Positions 1 to 7,656 of a DNA stretch of 64,000 nt are shown here, in pieces. The stretch comes from Dokdonella_A ginsengisoli (lineage in GTDB: Bacteria; Pseudomonadota; Gammaproteobacteria; Xanthomonadales; Rhodanobacteraceae). How positions within the stretch are numbered: the stretch's first letter is position 1; each line of letters begins with the position of its first letter. The notes below the pieces were generated by a model. That model saw only the letters and a program-made list of their open reading frames with translations. It was not told the DNA's origin and did no database searches. The stretch spans positions 329,048 to 393,047 of the forward strand of contig NZ_JBHSHD010000005.1 of NCBI RefSeq assembly GCF_042652785.1. The letters run 5' to 3'. A program made the position numbers and the translations under genes.

Positions 1-227
1 AGGCCCTGCTGGTGGCAGTAGGCCTCGCTCTGCGGCAACTTCTCCGAGATCGCGTCGCGCAGGTGCTGCGGCACGCGGAAGCCGAACAGGCCGGGGTTGC
101 CGATGTTCAGGCGCAGGATGCGCCGGCCTTCGGCCTCCAGCTCGTGCGCACGCCGGCTCAGCGGGCCGCGGATGTCGTAGCGTACCTGGTCGAGGCGGGC
201 GCTGACCGCCACCGTCTGCATCTGCAT
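1..227 (-). CDS. PLP-dependent aminotransferase (AlaA-like), N-terminal part only
   Basis: The reverse strand encodes about 75 residues from an ATG at 227, then runs off the left edge of the window. The segment contains YDIRGP, followed by LNIGNP and FGF, and ends in a region resembling the AYC-x(4)-GL stretch of alanine aminotransferase AlaA (class I/II aminotransferases). These enzymes transfer the amino group between alanine or a related amino acid and a 2-oxo acid in the cytoplasm. The PLP lysine lies outside the window. A second in-frame ATG two codons downstream could also serve as the start. The gene is divergent from rsgA, with about 130 bases between them. AlaA is the closest family by eye, but another YDIRGP-type aminotransferase is possible. 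Confidence 0.75.
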   Translation of the reverse strand, partial: MQMQTVAVSARLDQVRYDIRGPLSRRAHELEAEGRRILRLNIGNPGLFGFRVPQHLRDAISEKLPQSEAYCHQQG

Positions 228-346
228 CGAAGATCCTGTGGTTGACACGCCGGCCGATCCTAGCAGCGCCGCTGCGGCGGTGCATCAATCCGGCCCGGCG
301 CAGCGCGGGCGGTCATCGAAACGGCAGCGCGCGCGCCGATCGCCGC

Positions 347-352
347 TAGAAT
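347..352 (+). promoter_or_regulatory. Possible -10 element of rsgA
   Basis: TAGAAT lies only 7 bases before the rsgA ATG, so a transcript from it would be nearly leaderless. No good -35 hexamer is visible about 17 bases upstream. Confidence 0.3.
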
Positions 353-359
353 CGCGTCC

Positions 360-1439
360 ATGCAGCCGACTCCCGACGACGAACCGCGCCTCGCCCGCAT
401 CGGCTGGAGTGCGCCGTCGTCGCCGCAAGACGTGGCGCCGCCGCAGTTCCTCGCGCGCGTGGTCGCCCAGCATCGCGCCGGCTACCAGCTGCACGACGGC
501 GAGGCCACCTTCAACGCGCAGCCGGCGGCGAAGTTCCTGCGCCGCGACGTCGACCCGGTCGACCGCCCCGCCGTCGGCGACTTCGTCGTCGTCGCGCCGG
601 CCTCGCCGCCGACCATCGAGCGCATCCTGCCGCGCCGTACCGAACTCAAGCGCGGCGCCGCCGGCGAGAGTCACCGGCGCCAGCTGATCGCGACCAACGT
701 CGACACCGTCTTCGTGCTGGTCGGCCTCGACGGCGACTTCAACCCGGCGCGCATCGAGCGCTACCTGCTGCTGATCCACGGCAGCGGCGCCGTGCCGGTG
801 GTGGTGCTGACCAAGGCCGACACCGCCGCCGGCGCCGACACCGCCGCGGCCGAGCTGCGCCAGCGCCTGACCGATGCGATCGCCGTCGTCGCGGTCAATG
901 CGAAGTCCGCCGCCAGCGTCGCGCCGCTGCTGCAGTGGCTCGGTCCCGGCCATACGGCGGTGCTGGTCGGTTCCTCCGGCGCGGGCAAGTCGACCTTGAC
1001 CAACACCCTGCTCGGCGAAGCGCGCCAGGCCACCGGCGCGGTGCGCGAGCACGACAGCCGCGGCCGCCACACGACCACGCACCGCGCGCTGATCCTGTTG
1101 CCCAGCGGCGGCTGCCTGATCGACACGCCTGGCATGCGCGAGCTCAAGCTGACCGGCGACGAGGAACTCGACGAAGGCCAGTTCGCCGACGTCGACGAGC
1201 TGGCGCAGAGCTGCCGCTTCGGCGACTGCACGCACGCCGGCGAACCGGGCTGCGCGGTGCAGGCCGCGCTCGCCGACGGCCGTCTGGATCCGGCCCGCTG
1301 GCAGAACTATCTGAAACTGCGCGACGAACTCGCCGCCGCCGCCGACACGCTGGAGGCGCAGCTGCGCCGCAAGAGCGAGTCGCGCGTGCTGACCAAGGCG
1401 CTGAACCGCCGCCTGGGCGAGAAATACGGGCGGCACTGA
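360..1439 (+). CDS. rsgA: Ribosome small-subunit-dependent GTPase A
   Basis: RsgA is a circularly permuted GTPase that checks late maturation of the 30S subunit and releases RbfA in the cytoplasm. The 359-residue protein has the expected order: an N-terminal OB-fold region, then G4 TKAD at 151-154, the P-loop GSSGAGKS at 204-211, and G3 DTPG at 255-258. G4 before G1 is the hallmark of the permuted GTPase. The C-terminal zinc knuckle has C285, C290, H292 and C298. Length is normal for the family. The ATG at 360 follows a -10-like TAGAAT closely. It stands alone, divergent from the aminotransferase gene. Confidence 0.97.
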   Translation: MQPTPDDEPRLARIGWSAPSSPQDVAPPQFLARVVAQHRAGYQLHDGEATFNAQPAAKFLRRDVDPVDRPAVGDFVVVAPASPPTIERILPRRTELKRGAAGESHRRQLIATNVDTVFVLVGLDGDFNPARIERYLLLIHGSGAVPVVVLTKADTAAGADTAAAELRQRLTDAIAVVAVNAKSAASVAPLLQWLGPGHTAVLVGSSGAGKSTLTNTLLGEARQATGAVREHDSRGRHTTTHRALILLPSGGCLIDTPGMRELKLTGDEELDEGQFADVDELAQSCRFGDCTHAGEPGCAVQAALADGRLDPARWQNYLKLRDELAAAADTLEAQLRRKSESRVLTKALNRRLGEKYGRH

Positions 1440-1562
1440 AGGCCTCGCGCGATCTGCGTTGTCGGCCGGTGCGGGCTCGGGTTTGCCCCAGTGACCGGTT
1501 GCGGAGGGAACGGATACGGTGAAGCTCGGTGCTCGCCGTGCACAACGCCTGCGGGAGGCAAC

Positions 1563-3146
1563 ATGACTGCGATCGGTTCCGGCTCCCTGTTCCGCGCCCA
1601 TACGATCGGGTTCGCGCAGCCGAACGAGCTGCCGCCGGCGTCGCCGGAAGCGTCCCGGCTGGGCGGCGGCGGTCCCGCCGCTCCCAGGCCGTCCGATCCC
1701 TACGGCCTGCCGCCCGGCGCCACGCTCGGACAAACCGCCGGCGGCAAGCAGGCGCAGCCATTCGACGTTACCTTGTCCAAGCTCGCCACGGCCGTCTACG
1801 GCGGCAATCGCCCGGCGCCGCCGGAGCCGTGGAAAGCGGTCACCGACGACGATCTGCGCGCGCGCGGCATCGACGAGCCGGCGGCCTGGCGGGCCAAGTA
1901 CCTCGGCGGCGACACGCAGACCGAGGCGCAGCACTTCAAGGCCGAGATCTACACCGACGGCGACGGCAACTACGTGCTGGCGTACCGCGGCACCGACGGC
2001 ACCGCCGCGGACTGGGGCAACAACTTCAAGCAGGGCACCGGCTTTTCCACCGGCGACGTCGACAAGTTCAGCGGCATGGCGCAGCGGACCGCGTTGCAGT
2101 TCGCGCAGCACTTCGGCGACGGCGGCAATCCTCCGTCCAACCTCGCCATCACCGGGCACTCGCAGGGCGGCGGACTGGCGACGGTCGGGTCGATCGTCTC
2201 CGGCATTCCGGCGGTCACCTTCGACGCCTCCGGCGTGCATCCCAACACCTGGGATCGTCTGGGCATCGATCCGCAGAAGGCGCGCGAGACGGCCGAGGGC
2301 GGCACGATCCGCGCCTATTCGCTCAAGGACGACCTGCTCACGCAGGCGCAGGAAAGCGGGCCGACCGGCCTGCTGGCGCCGGACGCGCTCGGCACCAAGA
2401 TCGTCGTGCAGCCGAGCGGAAAGCAGGACATCACCACGATTCCGCGCGGCCTGGACATCGAAACCGGTCTGCCCAAGCCGCTGACCGGCCCGCTCGGCGG
2501 CGCGCTGGAGATCGCCCATCGCGTGCCGGTTCCGGTGCTGGCGGGCGTCGGCGGCGTGGCCGGCTTCATGCTGGGCGGCCCGCTCGGCGGCCTGGTCGGA
2601 GGCGGGATCGGCGCGGCGGTGGGCGGTGCCGGCGACCTCACGCGCGCCGCCGTCAGCCACAGTCCGGAACTGCTGACCGACGCGATGATCCAGCAGCAGC
2701 CGTGGCAGCAGGGCTACAAGAATCCGTTCGACGCCGGCAAGGCGCTGCAGAACCTGCTGCCGGACGTGTTCAAGGACGACCTCGCGCGCAACACGCACGA
2801 AGTCGCCTCCGGCATCGTCGACGTGACGCAGACCGACTTCAAGGAAGGCCACTACGTCCAGGGCGGATTCCGCATCGCCGGCGACATCGGCGAAGGCGTC
2901 GTCGACAGCGCCGGCGATGCCGCCCGGCGCGGCGCCGACGCGGTCGCCCGCGCCGTCGACGAACGCATCGACGGTCCGGTCGGCGACGTGCTGTCGTCGG
3001 CGATCTCCACCGGCGGCGGTTTCCTGCGCACACTCGCGCGAGCCACCGGCGACGGCGTCGAGAAGGTCGCGGACTTCACCGGCAAGGTGGCGCAGAAGGG
3101 CGTCGACGTGGCCGGCAAGGTTGCCGGCTGGCTGTTCGGCCGCTGA
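1563..3146 (+). CDS. Lipase-like alpha/beta hydrolase (Mbeg1/class 3 type), possible secreted effector
   Basis: A 527-residue protein. The ATG at 1563 is preferred over an in-frame start at 1491 because GGGAGG stands 5 bases before it. A YRGTDGT stretch followed by the nucleophile elbow GHSQG (198-202, Ser200) is typical of class 3 lipases and DUF2974/Mbeg1-like hydrolases acting on lipid esters. The remaining catalytic residues are not assigned. A glycine-rich, membrane-active-looking segment (about 320-358) sits in the middle, and the C-terminal 170 residues match nothing I recognise. There is no N-terminal signal peptide. The next gene, 28 bases downstream, encodes an ankyrin-repeat lipoprotein. 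Lipase plus exported ankyrin protein is a known arrangement for type VI or type IV secreted antibacterial phospholipases with their immunity proteins. The hydrolase call is firm; the effector role is inference. Confidence 0.7.
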   Translation: MTAIGSGSLFRAHTIGFAQPNELPPASPEASRLGGGGPAAPRPSDPYGLPPGATLGQTAGGKQAQPFDVTLSKLATAVYGGNRPAPPEPWKAVTDDDLRARGIDEPAAWRAKYLGGDTQTEAQHFKAEIYTDGDGNYVLAYRGTDGTAADWGNNFKQGTGFSTGDVDKFSGMAQRTALQFAQHFGDGGNPPSNLAITGHSQGGGLATVGSIVSGIPAVTFDASGVHPNTWDRLGIDPQKARETAEGGTIRAYSLKDDLLTQAQESGPTGLLAPDALGTKIVVQPSGKQDITTIPRGLDIETGLPKPLTGPLGGALEIAHRVPVPVLAGVGGVAGFMLGGPLGGLVGGGIGAAVGGAGDLTRAAVSHSPELLTDAMIQQQPWQQGYKNPFDAGKALQNLLPDVFKDDLARNTHEVASGIVDVTQTDFKEGHYVQGGFRIAGDIGEGVVDSAGDAARRGADAVARAVDERIDGPVGDVLSSAISTGGGFLRTLARATGDGVEKVADFTGKVAQKGVDVAGKVAGWLFGR

Positions 3147-3174
3147 TGCGCGGCCGCGCCGCGACGGACGGCGC

Positions 3175-3900
3175 ATGCGAGGCCAGGCTTCGATCCGCCC
3201 GCCGATCGAAGCCGCCGGCGCGAGCGCGCTCCGCTTGCGCTGTGGCATCCTGCGGCGATCGGCCATTGCGGTCCTGATGGCGGCCTGCGCGGCAGGCTGC
3301 GACGGAGTCTCCATGCACGACGACAGGCCCGCTCCTGCAGACGCCGCCACGCCTGTTGCGGCGGACGGCTCCAGCGCGCTGATCGCGGCCATCGTCGCCG
3401 GCGACGTGGCGGCGGTGCGAACCCTGCTCGAAGGCGGCGCCGATCCGAACCGCGTCGGCAAGGGCGGCGAGACCGCAGTCCATGCCGCCGCCTTCGCCGA
3501 CGATCCGCGGCTGCTGGAAGCCGTGCTGGCGCACGGCGGCGACCCCGACGTCCGCAACACAGTCACCGGCGAATCGCCGCTGGCGCGCGCCATCGTCGGC
3601 CTGGGTCCGGCGCAGGTGCGCAGGCTGCTGGATGCCGGCGCCGACCCGAACGCGGCCGACCGCAACGGCGACACGCCGCTGCACGCCGCCGGCTCGGTCA
3701 ATGCCGGCGGCGCGATCCTCGCCCTGCTCGAAGCCGGCGCGCGGCCGATGGTCCGCAATTCGGCCGGCGACACTTTCCAGCCCTACTACTTCCGGCTCAA
3801 GCGCGAACTGCTCAACGAACGCGCCCTGGCCGAGCGGACCCAGGTGGTGGAATGGCTGCGCCGGCACGGCGTTCCGCTGGAAGCCGCGGCCGGATCCTGA
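3175..3900 (+). CDS. Ankyrin-repeat lipoprotein, candidate immunity protein
   Basis: A 241-residue product with a basic N-terminus, a short hydrophobic stretch and a lipobox ending AAGC, so it is probably lipidated and held in the periplasm. After a short linker it has about four ankyrin repeats, recognisable by LLEGGADPN, LLDAGADPN, DTPLHAA and LLEAGARP. Ankyrin repeats bind proteins. The ATG at 3175 gives a long n-region; a TTG near 3234 would give a more ordinary signal peptide. It follows the lipase gene directly and is probably co-transcribed. Periplasmic ankyrin lipoproteins beside phospholipase effectors typically protect the producer; that role here is inferred. Confidence 0.75.
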   Translation: MRGQASIRPPIEAAGASALRLRCGILRRSAIAVLMAACAAGCDGVSMHDDRPAPADAATPVAADGSSALIAAIVAGDVAAVRTLLEGGADPNRVGKGGETAVHAAAFADDPRLLEAVLAHGGDPDVRNTVTGESPLARAIVGLGPAQVRRLLDAGADPNAADRNGDTPLHAAGSVNAGGAILALLEAGARPMVRNSAGDTFQPYYFRLKRELLNERALAERTQVVEWLRRHGVPLEAAAGS

Positions 3901-3984
3901 ACGCAGCTGCGGTCGTCGCGCGCCGCGTGTGATCCCCGGGCGGACCGGTTGTCGTATGCCCGGTCAGGTCCCGAGGAAGCCGCC

Positions 3985-5358
3985 ATGTCCGCCAAGCTGC
4001 AGCGCACCGTCCTGTCCCTGCTGATCGCGATCGCCGGTCCCGCCATCGCCGCCGACGGCGCGCCCGATGCAGGTTTCGGCACCGACGGCGAATACCCCGG
4101 CCACGGGTTCTATTCGGGCCATTTCGGCAACGATCGCAGCGATTCGATCGCCGCCGTGCTGCCGGCCGGCCAGCGCCTGTACGTCGTCGGCAACGTGCAG
4201 GCCGGCGCCGACGACTACCGCATGAGCGTCTACCGGCTGCATGCGAACGGGCTTCCCGACTACACGTTCGGCGACGCCGGCCTGCGCACCTACGTGCCGC
4301 CGTGCGCGGCCGGGCGCGTGCGCGAAGCGGTGATCGACGGCGCGCAGCGCCTGTGGCTGGCGATCGCCGGCTGCGGCGACTTCACGCTGTACCGCCTGAC
4401 CGCCGACGGCGACCTCGACACCGGCCTGCTCGGCAGCGGCGTGCTGGACATCGCCTTCGATCTGGGCGGCGACAATGCCGACTCCGCGAGCAAGCTCACG
4501 CTGACGAGCGCCGGCACCCTGCTGGTCGGCGGCAACGCCGCGGCCATGCCGATGGCGAAGCTGGCGATCGCGCACTACACGCTGGACGGCCAGCCGGTGG
4601 CTGGCTTCGGCGACGCGGGCAAAGCGAGCCTGGCGATGTCGATTTCGCCGCAGGTCGTCAACGGCCTGCATCGTATGCCGGACGGGCGCATCGTCGCGAC
4701 CGGTCACCGCGTAGGCAACGGCAACAGCCACATTGAGTACGTCGCGCGCCTGCAGCCGGGCGGCCAGGCCGACGTCGGCTTCGGTGCGGACGGCCCCGGT
4801 TACAGCGTCTACGACCCGCTGATGCAACCCAATCCCGCCGGCGGCGTCAGCGGCGGCAGTCTGCTGCTGCACGACGGTTCGATCCTGCGCGTGGGCGGTT
4901 CGGCCAACGATTACTACCTCGGCCGCTGGCGCGCCGACGGCCAGCCCGACCTGATGCTCGGCCCATCCGGCGTGCGCCGCTACGCGCTGGATTTCGCCGG
5001 TCCCGATGCGGTCAATCCGCTGCACAACTCCGATACGGCCAAGTGCATCGTGCGTCAGGGCGACGGCAAATACCTGATCGCCGGTCAGAGCTACGCCGCC
5101 GACGGCCGCCGCGGCATCAGCCTGATCCGGCTGCTGCCGGACTTCGAACTCGACCCGTCCTTAGGCGACGGCGGCAAGCTGCGCTACCTGGTGCCGATCG
5201 CCAGCAACGGCGTGCACGAGATGAACGCGGCGACCTTGACCCTGTTGCCGGGGCGCATCCTGGTCGGCGCGACCGTGGCGACCGGCCCGTCGCCGGCGCG
5301 GATGCAGACCGTCGCCGCACTCGCCAACGATCTGCTGTTCGCCGACGCCTTCGACTGA
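3985..5358 (+). CDS. Secreted delta-60 repeat beta-propeller-like protein
   Basis: A 457-residue protein starting at the ATG at 3985, after GAGGAA, with a clear signal peptide cleaved around residue 21 (IAA-ADG). It carries six or seven units of the delta-60 type, each with an RL-x(2)-DG-x(2)-D pattern followed by FG-x(2)-G (for example DYTFGDAGLRTY and GDGGKLRY). This repeat is known from bacterial extracellular proteins and predicted to form a propeller; no enzymatic function can be assigned. It ends in LLFADAFD, a variant of the DGFD motif found in four other secreted proteins here. It converges on the flavodoxin gene, with stop codons one base apart and no visible terminator between them. 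Confidence 0.8.
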   Translation: MSAKLQRTVLSLLIAIAGPAIAADGAPDAGFGTDGEYPGHGFYSGHFGNDRSDSIAAVLPAGQRLYVVGNVQAGADDYRMSVYRLHANGLPDYTFGDAGLRTYVPPCAAGRVREAVIDGAQRLWLAIAGCGDFTLYRLTADGDLDTGLLGSGVLDIAFDLGGDNADSASKLTLTSAGTLLVGGNAAAMPMAKLAIAHYTLDGQPVAGFGDAGKASLAMSISPQVVNGLHRMPDGRIVATGHRVGNGNSHIEYVARLQPGGQADVGFGADGPGYSVYDPLMQPNPAGGVSGGSLLLHDGSILRVGGSANDYYLGRWRADGQPDLMLGPSGVRRYALDFAGPDAVNPLHNSDTAKCIVRQGDGKYLIAGQSYAADGRRGISLIRLLPDFELDPSLGDGGKLRYLVPIASNGVHEMNAATLTLLPGRILVGATVATGPSPARMQTVAALANDLLFADAFD

Positions 5359-5359
5359 G

Positions 5360-6019
5360 TCAGCCGGCCGCCGCCCACACCGCGGTGCTGCGCGGCGAGT
5401 CCGCGCGGTAGTCCGAATAGGCGCGCGCGAAGAACTCCCGGCCCAGCGCTTCGGCCGCGGCGACCGGATTGCGCGGATCGTCGGCGACCTCGCCGCGGCG
5501 GTTGCCGACGCCGTGCACGACGCCGACGAAGGACGAGTGCGTGTAGCGCGCGAACTCCTGCAGCTGGTGCACGATGCCGAGCGTCACGCCGGGATAGCTT
5601 TCTTCCGAAGCCACGCACAGGCCGATGCGCTTGTGTTGCATCCCGGCCAGCACTTCGTCGTGGCGCGGATGGCCGGCGACGTAGTACTCGAACGAGCGGT
5701 CGAGGAAGGCCTTGGTCTGCGCCGACATGCCGTACCAGTACACCGGCGTGCAGAAGACCACGCCGTCGGCCGGAAGGAAGCGTTCGAGGAACAGTTCCTC
5801 GTAGCCGTCTTCGGCAGCGCTTTCGCGCGGGTTGCGCGTGTCGTGCAGCAGGCGCGCGATGCAGTCGTCGAGGAAGCACACCTGCGTGCGCGTGCCGGCC
5901 GCCTCGGCGCCGCGCCGGACCGCTTCGGCGAGCGCCGCGCTGTTGCCGTCGCGGCGCGGGCTGCCGATCAGGATCAGCAAATTCCTTTCTTGCGTATGCG
6001 TCTTCGCCGGTGTCGCCAA
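5360..6019 (-). CDS. NADPH-dependent FMN reductase / flavodoxin-fold protein
   Basis: A 219-residue cytoplasmic protein. An N-terminal beta strand leads into GSPRRDGNS, the FMN phosphate-binding loop of the NADPH-dependent FMN reductase family, and TPVYWYGMSAQTKAFLDR forms the second flavin-contacting segment. The family reduces flavins, quinones or chromate with NAD(P)H; the substrate cannot be read from sequence. The gene is divergent from a LysR-type regulator with a dyad in the shared control region, so regulation by that protein is likely. It converges on the delta-60 gene. Confidence 0.88.
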   Translation of the reverse strand: MATPAKTHTQERNLLILIGSPRRDGNSAALAEAVRRGAEAAGTRTQVCFLDDCIARLLHDTRNPRESAAEDGYEELFLERFLPADGVVFCTPVYWYGMSAQTKAFLDRSFEYYVAGHPRHDEVLAGMQHKRIGLCVASEESYPGVTLGIVHQLQEFARYTHSSFVGVVHGVGNRRGEVADDPRNPVAAAEALGREFFARAYSDYRADSPRSTAVWAAAG

Positions 6020-6095
6020 GATCGTTCTCCTCGGTTGGGAATGACGCGATGCTGGGCTTCCACGGCGGCCTTGGCAAACGACGATAATTTCTCCA

Positions 6096-6114
6096 GGATG
6101 AGTTCAATTCATCC
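6096..6114. promoter_or_regulatory. LysR-type operator (T-N11-A dyad)
   Basis: GGATGA and TCATCC form an inverted repeat separated by 7 bases. Inside it the classic T-N11-A LysR box is present. It sits in the 107-base region between the divergent flavodoxin and LysR genes, 13 bases before the regulator start, suitable for autoregulation and control of the reductase. Confidence 0.65.
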
Positions 6115-6126
6115 CGGAGACGGCCC

Positions 6127-7074
6127 GTGTTCGAGCGCCTTCCGCTGACTGCCCTGCGTGCGTTCGAGGCGGCCGCGCGCCTGCGCAGCTTCAAGCGCGC
6201 CGCCGCCGAGCTGCACGTGACGCCGACCGCGATTTCGCATCAGGTGCGCCTGCTCGAGCACGAGCTCGGCGTGCGCCTGTTCGTGCGCCTGCCGCGCCGC
6301 GTCGAGCCGACCGCGCAGGGGCGGCAGCTGCAGGAGCGGTTGAGCAGCGCGTTCCTCGACGTGGCCGACACGCTGGCCGCGCTGCGCGCGACGCCGGACA
6401 CGGGCGCGCTCACCGTGACCACCACGCACTCGTTCGCGGCGCTGTGGCTGGTGCCGCGGCTGCGCCGCTTCCGCGCGGCGCATCCGGACGTGCAGGTGCG
6501 CGTGGAGGGTCGGCCCGAAGTGGTCGACCTGCACGTGGAGCGCGGCATCGACGTGGCGATCCGCTACGGCACGGGTGCTGCGCCCGGGCTGCACGAAGCC
6601 TGGACGCTGGCGGAAACCTTCGGCGTCTACGGCGCGCCCTCGGTAGTGGCCACGGCGGCGCGGCGCGCGCCGGCGCGGATCTCCGTCACCTGGCAGGATT
6701 CCACGCTGTACGAGGACGGCTGGCGCCAGTGGTGCGAGCGCGCCGGCGTGGACTGGCTGCATCGCAAGGCCGCGCTGCTCGAATACAAGGAGGAGCACTA
6801 CGCCCTGCAGGCGGCGATCGCCGGCGAGGGGCTGGTGCTGGCCAGTTCGGTGATGGTCGCCGGCAGCGTGTGCGCCGGATTGCTGCGGCCGTTTCGCGGC
6901 GACGTTTGCGTGGACGGTAGTCGCTATCGTGCCTTGTGTTTGCCGGGGCGTGAGCGGCATCCCTCGGTGAAGGCGTTTCTCGATTGGTTGCAGACTGAGC
7001 CGACCCGCGATGAGACGGCGGAAGTGCGTGGCACAAGAGAGACCGTCTTCGCTTCTCCGACAGCAAATATATGA
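6127..7074 (+). CDS. LysR-family transcriptional regulator (GcvA-like)
   Basis: A 315-residue DNA-binding regulator using a GTG start. The N-terminal helix-turn-helix is at about residues 19-45 (FKRAAAELHVTPTAISHQV), followed by the usual linker helix, and the C-terminal effector-binding domain begins near residue 92. LTALRAFEAAARLRSF at the N-terminus places it in the GcvA/AmpR-like subgroup. It is divergent from the flavodoxin-type reductase and probably controls it through the dyad at 6096-6114. The co-inducer is unknown. Confidence 0.92.
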   Translation: MFERLPLTALRAFEAAARLRSFKRAAAELHVTPTAISHQVRLLEHELGVRLFVRLPRRVEPTAQGRQLQERLSSAFLDVADTLAALRATPDTGALTVTTTHSFAALWLVPRLRRFRAAHPDVQVRVEGRPEVVDLHVERGIDVAIRYGTGAAPGLHEAWTLAETFGVYGAPSVVATAARRAPARISVTWQDSTLYEDGWRQWCERAGVDWLHRKAALLEYKEEHYALQAAIAGEGLVLASSVMVAGSVCAGLLRPFRGDVCVDGSRYRALCLPGRERHPSVKAFLDWLQTEPTRDETAEVRGTRETVFASPTANI

Positions 7075-7136
7075 GCGGTTCGCATAACCCCACCGATCAC
7101 GTAGCGTAGCCCCACGCCCTCGCCGGAGTTTCCCCG

Positions 7137-7366
7137 ATGTCGCCCCGCCCTTTCGGCCGGTTCGATCAAGACACACGCTACCGTAAGCGGGAATTGCTGG
7201 GCGAGCCGCTAGCGGTGCTGAGCCAGATCGTGCCGTAGTCGATATTCCGCGTGTCGCTGGAAGCGGCGCGCGGTCCGCGCGATAAGAAAGTCGGCCGGCC
7301 GTTCCGCGACGCGGTGTTGATGTTCGAGATTCTGGTACTACGCGAGCTGTACGCCGTCGGACGAAC
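7137..7366 (+). pseudogene. IS5-type transposase remnant
   Basis: Reading from the ATG at 7137, 33 codons give an IS5-family-like N-terminus (RKRELLGEPLAVLSQIVP). An in-frame TAG at 7236-7238 follows where a tryptophan is usually found. The same frame then continues with KKVGRPFRDAVLMFEILVL and LYAVG, matching the conserved N-terminal block of these transposases (GRP...VLMFKxLVL-x-LY). Similarity stops near 7366, so the catalytic DDE part is missing. This is a dead fragment at the left edge of the RTX island. Confidence 0.7.
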
Positions 7367-7612
7367 AGGTGGAGTTCAGGTCTCCAAGGTGTCAGAAGCG
7401 AGCGTGATGCCTCACCTGCGAAGACGCTTGAATTGGCGAATCGAATGGGCACACGAGTGCCGCGGGAGCTGATGAGCAACTGGTGGGTAAACTACACGGT
7501 CCGCTAAGACTTGATTGGCGATCAGCCTCTTCTGGGGGCGGATTCCAAGTTCCGCTTGTGCTCACGCTTCGAGGTGCATCGACGGCAAAGACGACCTATC
7601 GCTGTTTACGAA
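7367..7612. other. Non-coding stretch between IS remnant and RTX gene
   Basis: No convincing gene or RNA is visible. Base composition is lower in GC than to the left. It probably contains decayed insertion-sequence or island DNA. Confidence 0.5.
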
Positions 7613-7640
7613 AGGCGATGGGCTCTAGCACCCATCGCCT
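7613..7640 (-). terminator. Hairpin after the RTX gene
   Basis: A perfect 10-base inverted repeat (AGGCGATGGG and its complement) with an 8-base loop, 17 bases beyond the RTX stop codon. On the minus strand it is followed by TTTCGT, a weak T-tract, so termination is plausible but not canonical. Confidence 0.6.
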
Positions 7641-7656
7641 CACATATTCAGTGGAC

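Noticed and set aside
285..3773. A very long open frame on the minus strand opposite rsgA, the lipase and the ankyrin gene
   Set aside because: It is antisense to three well-supported genes; its sequence is Arg/Ala/Gly-rich and low in structure, the usual shadow in high-GC DNA.
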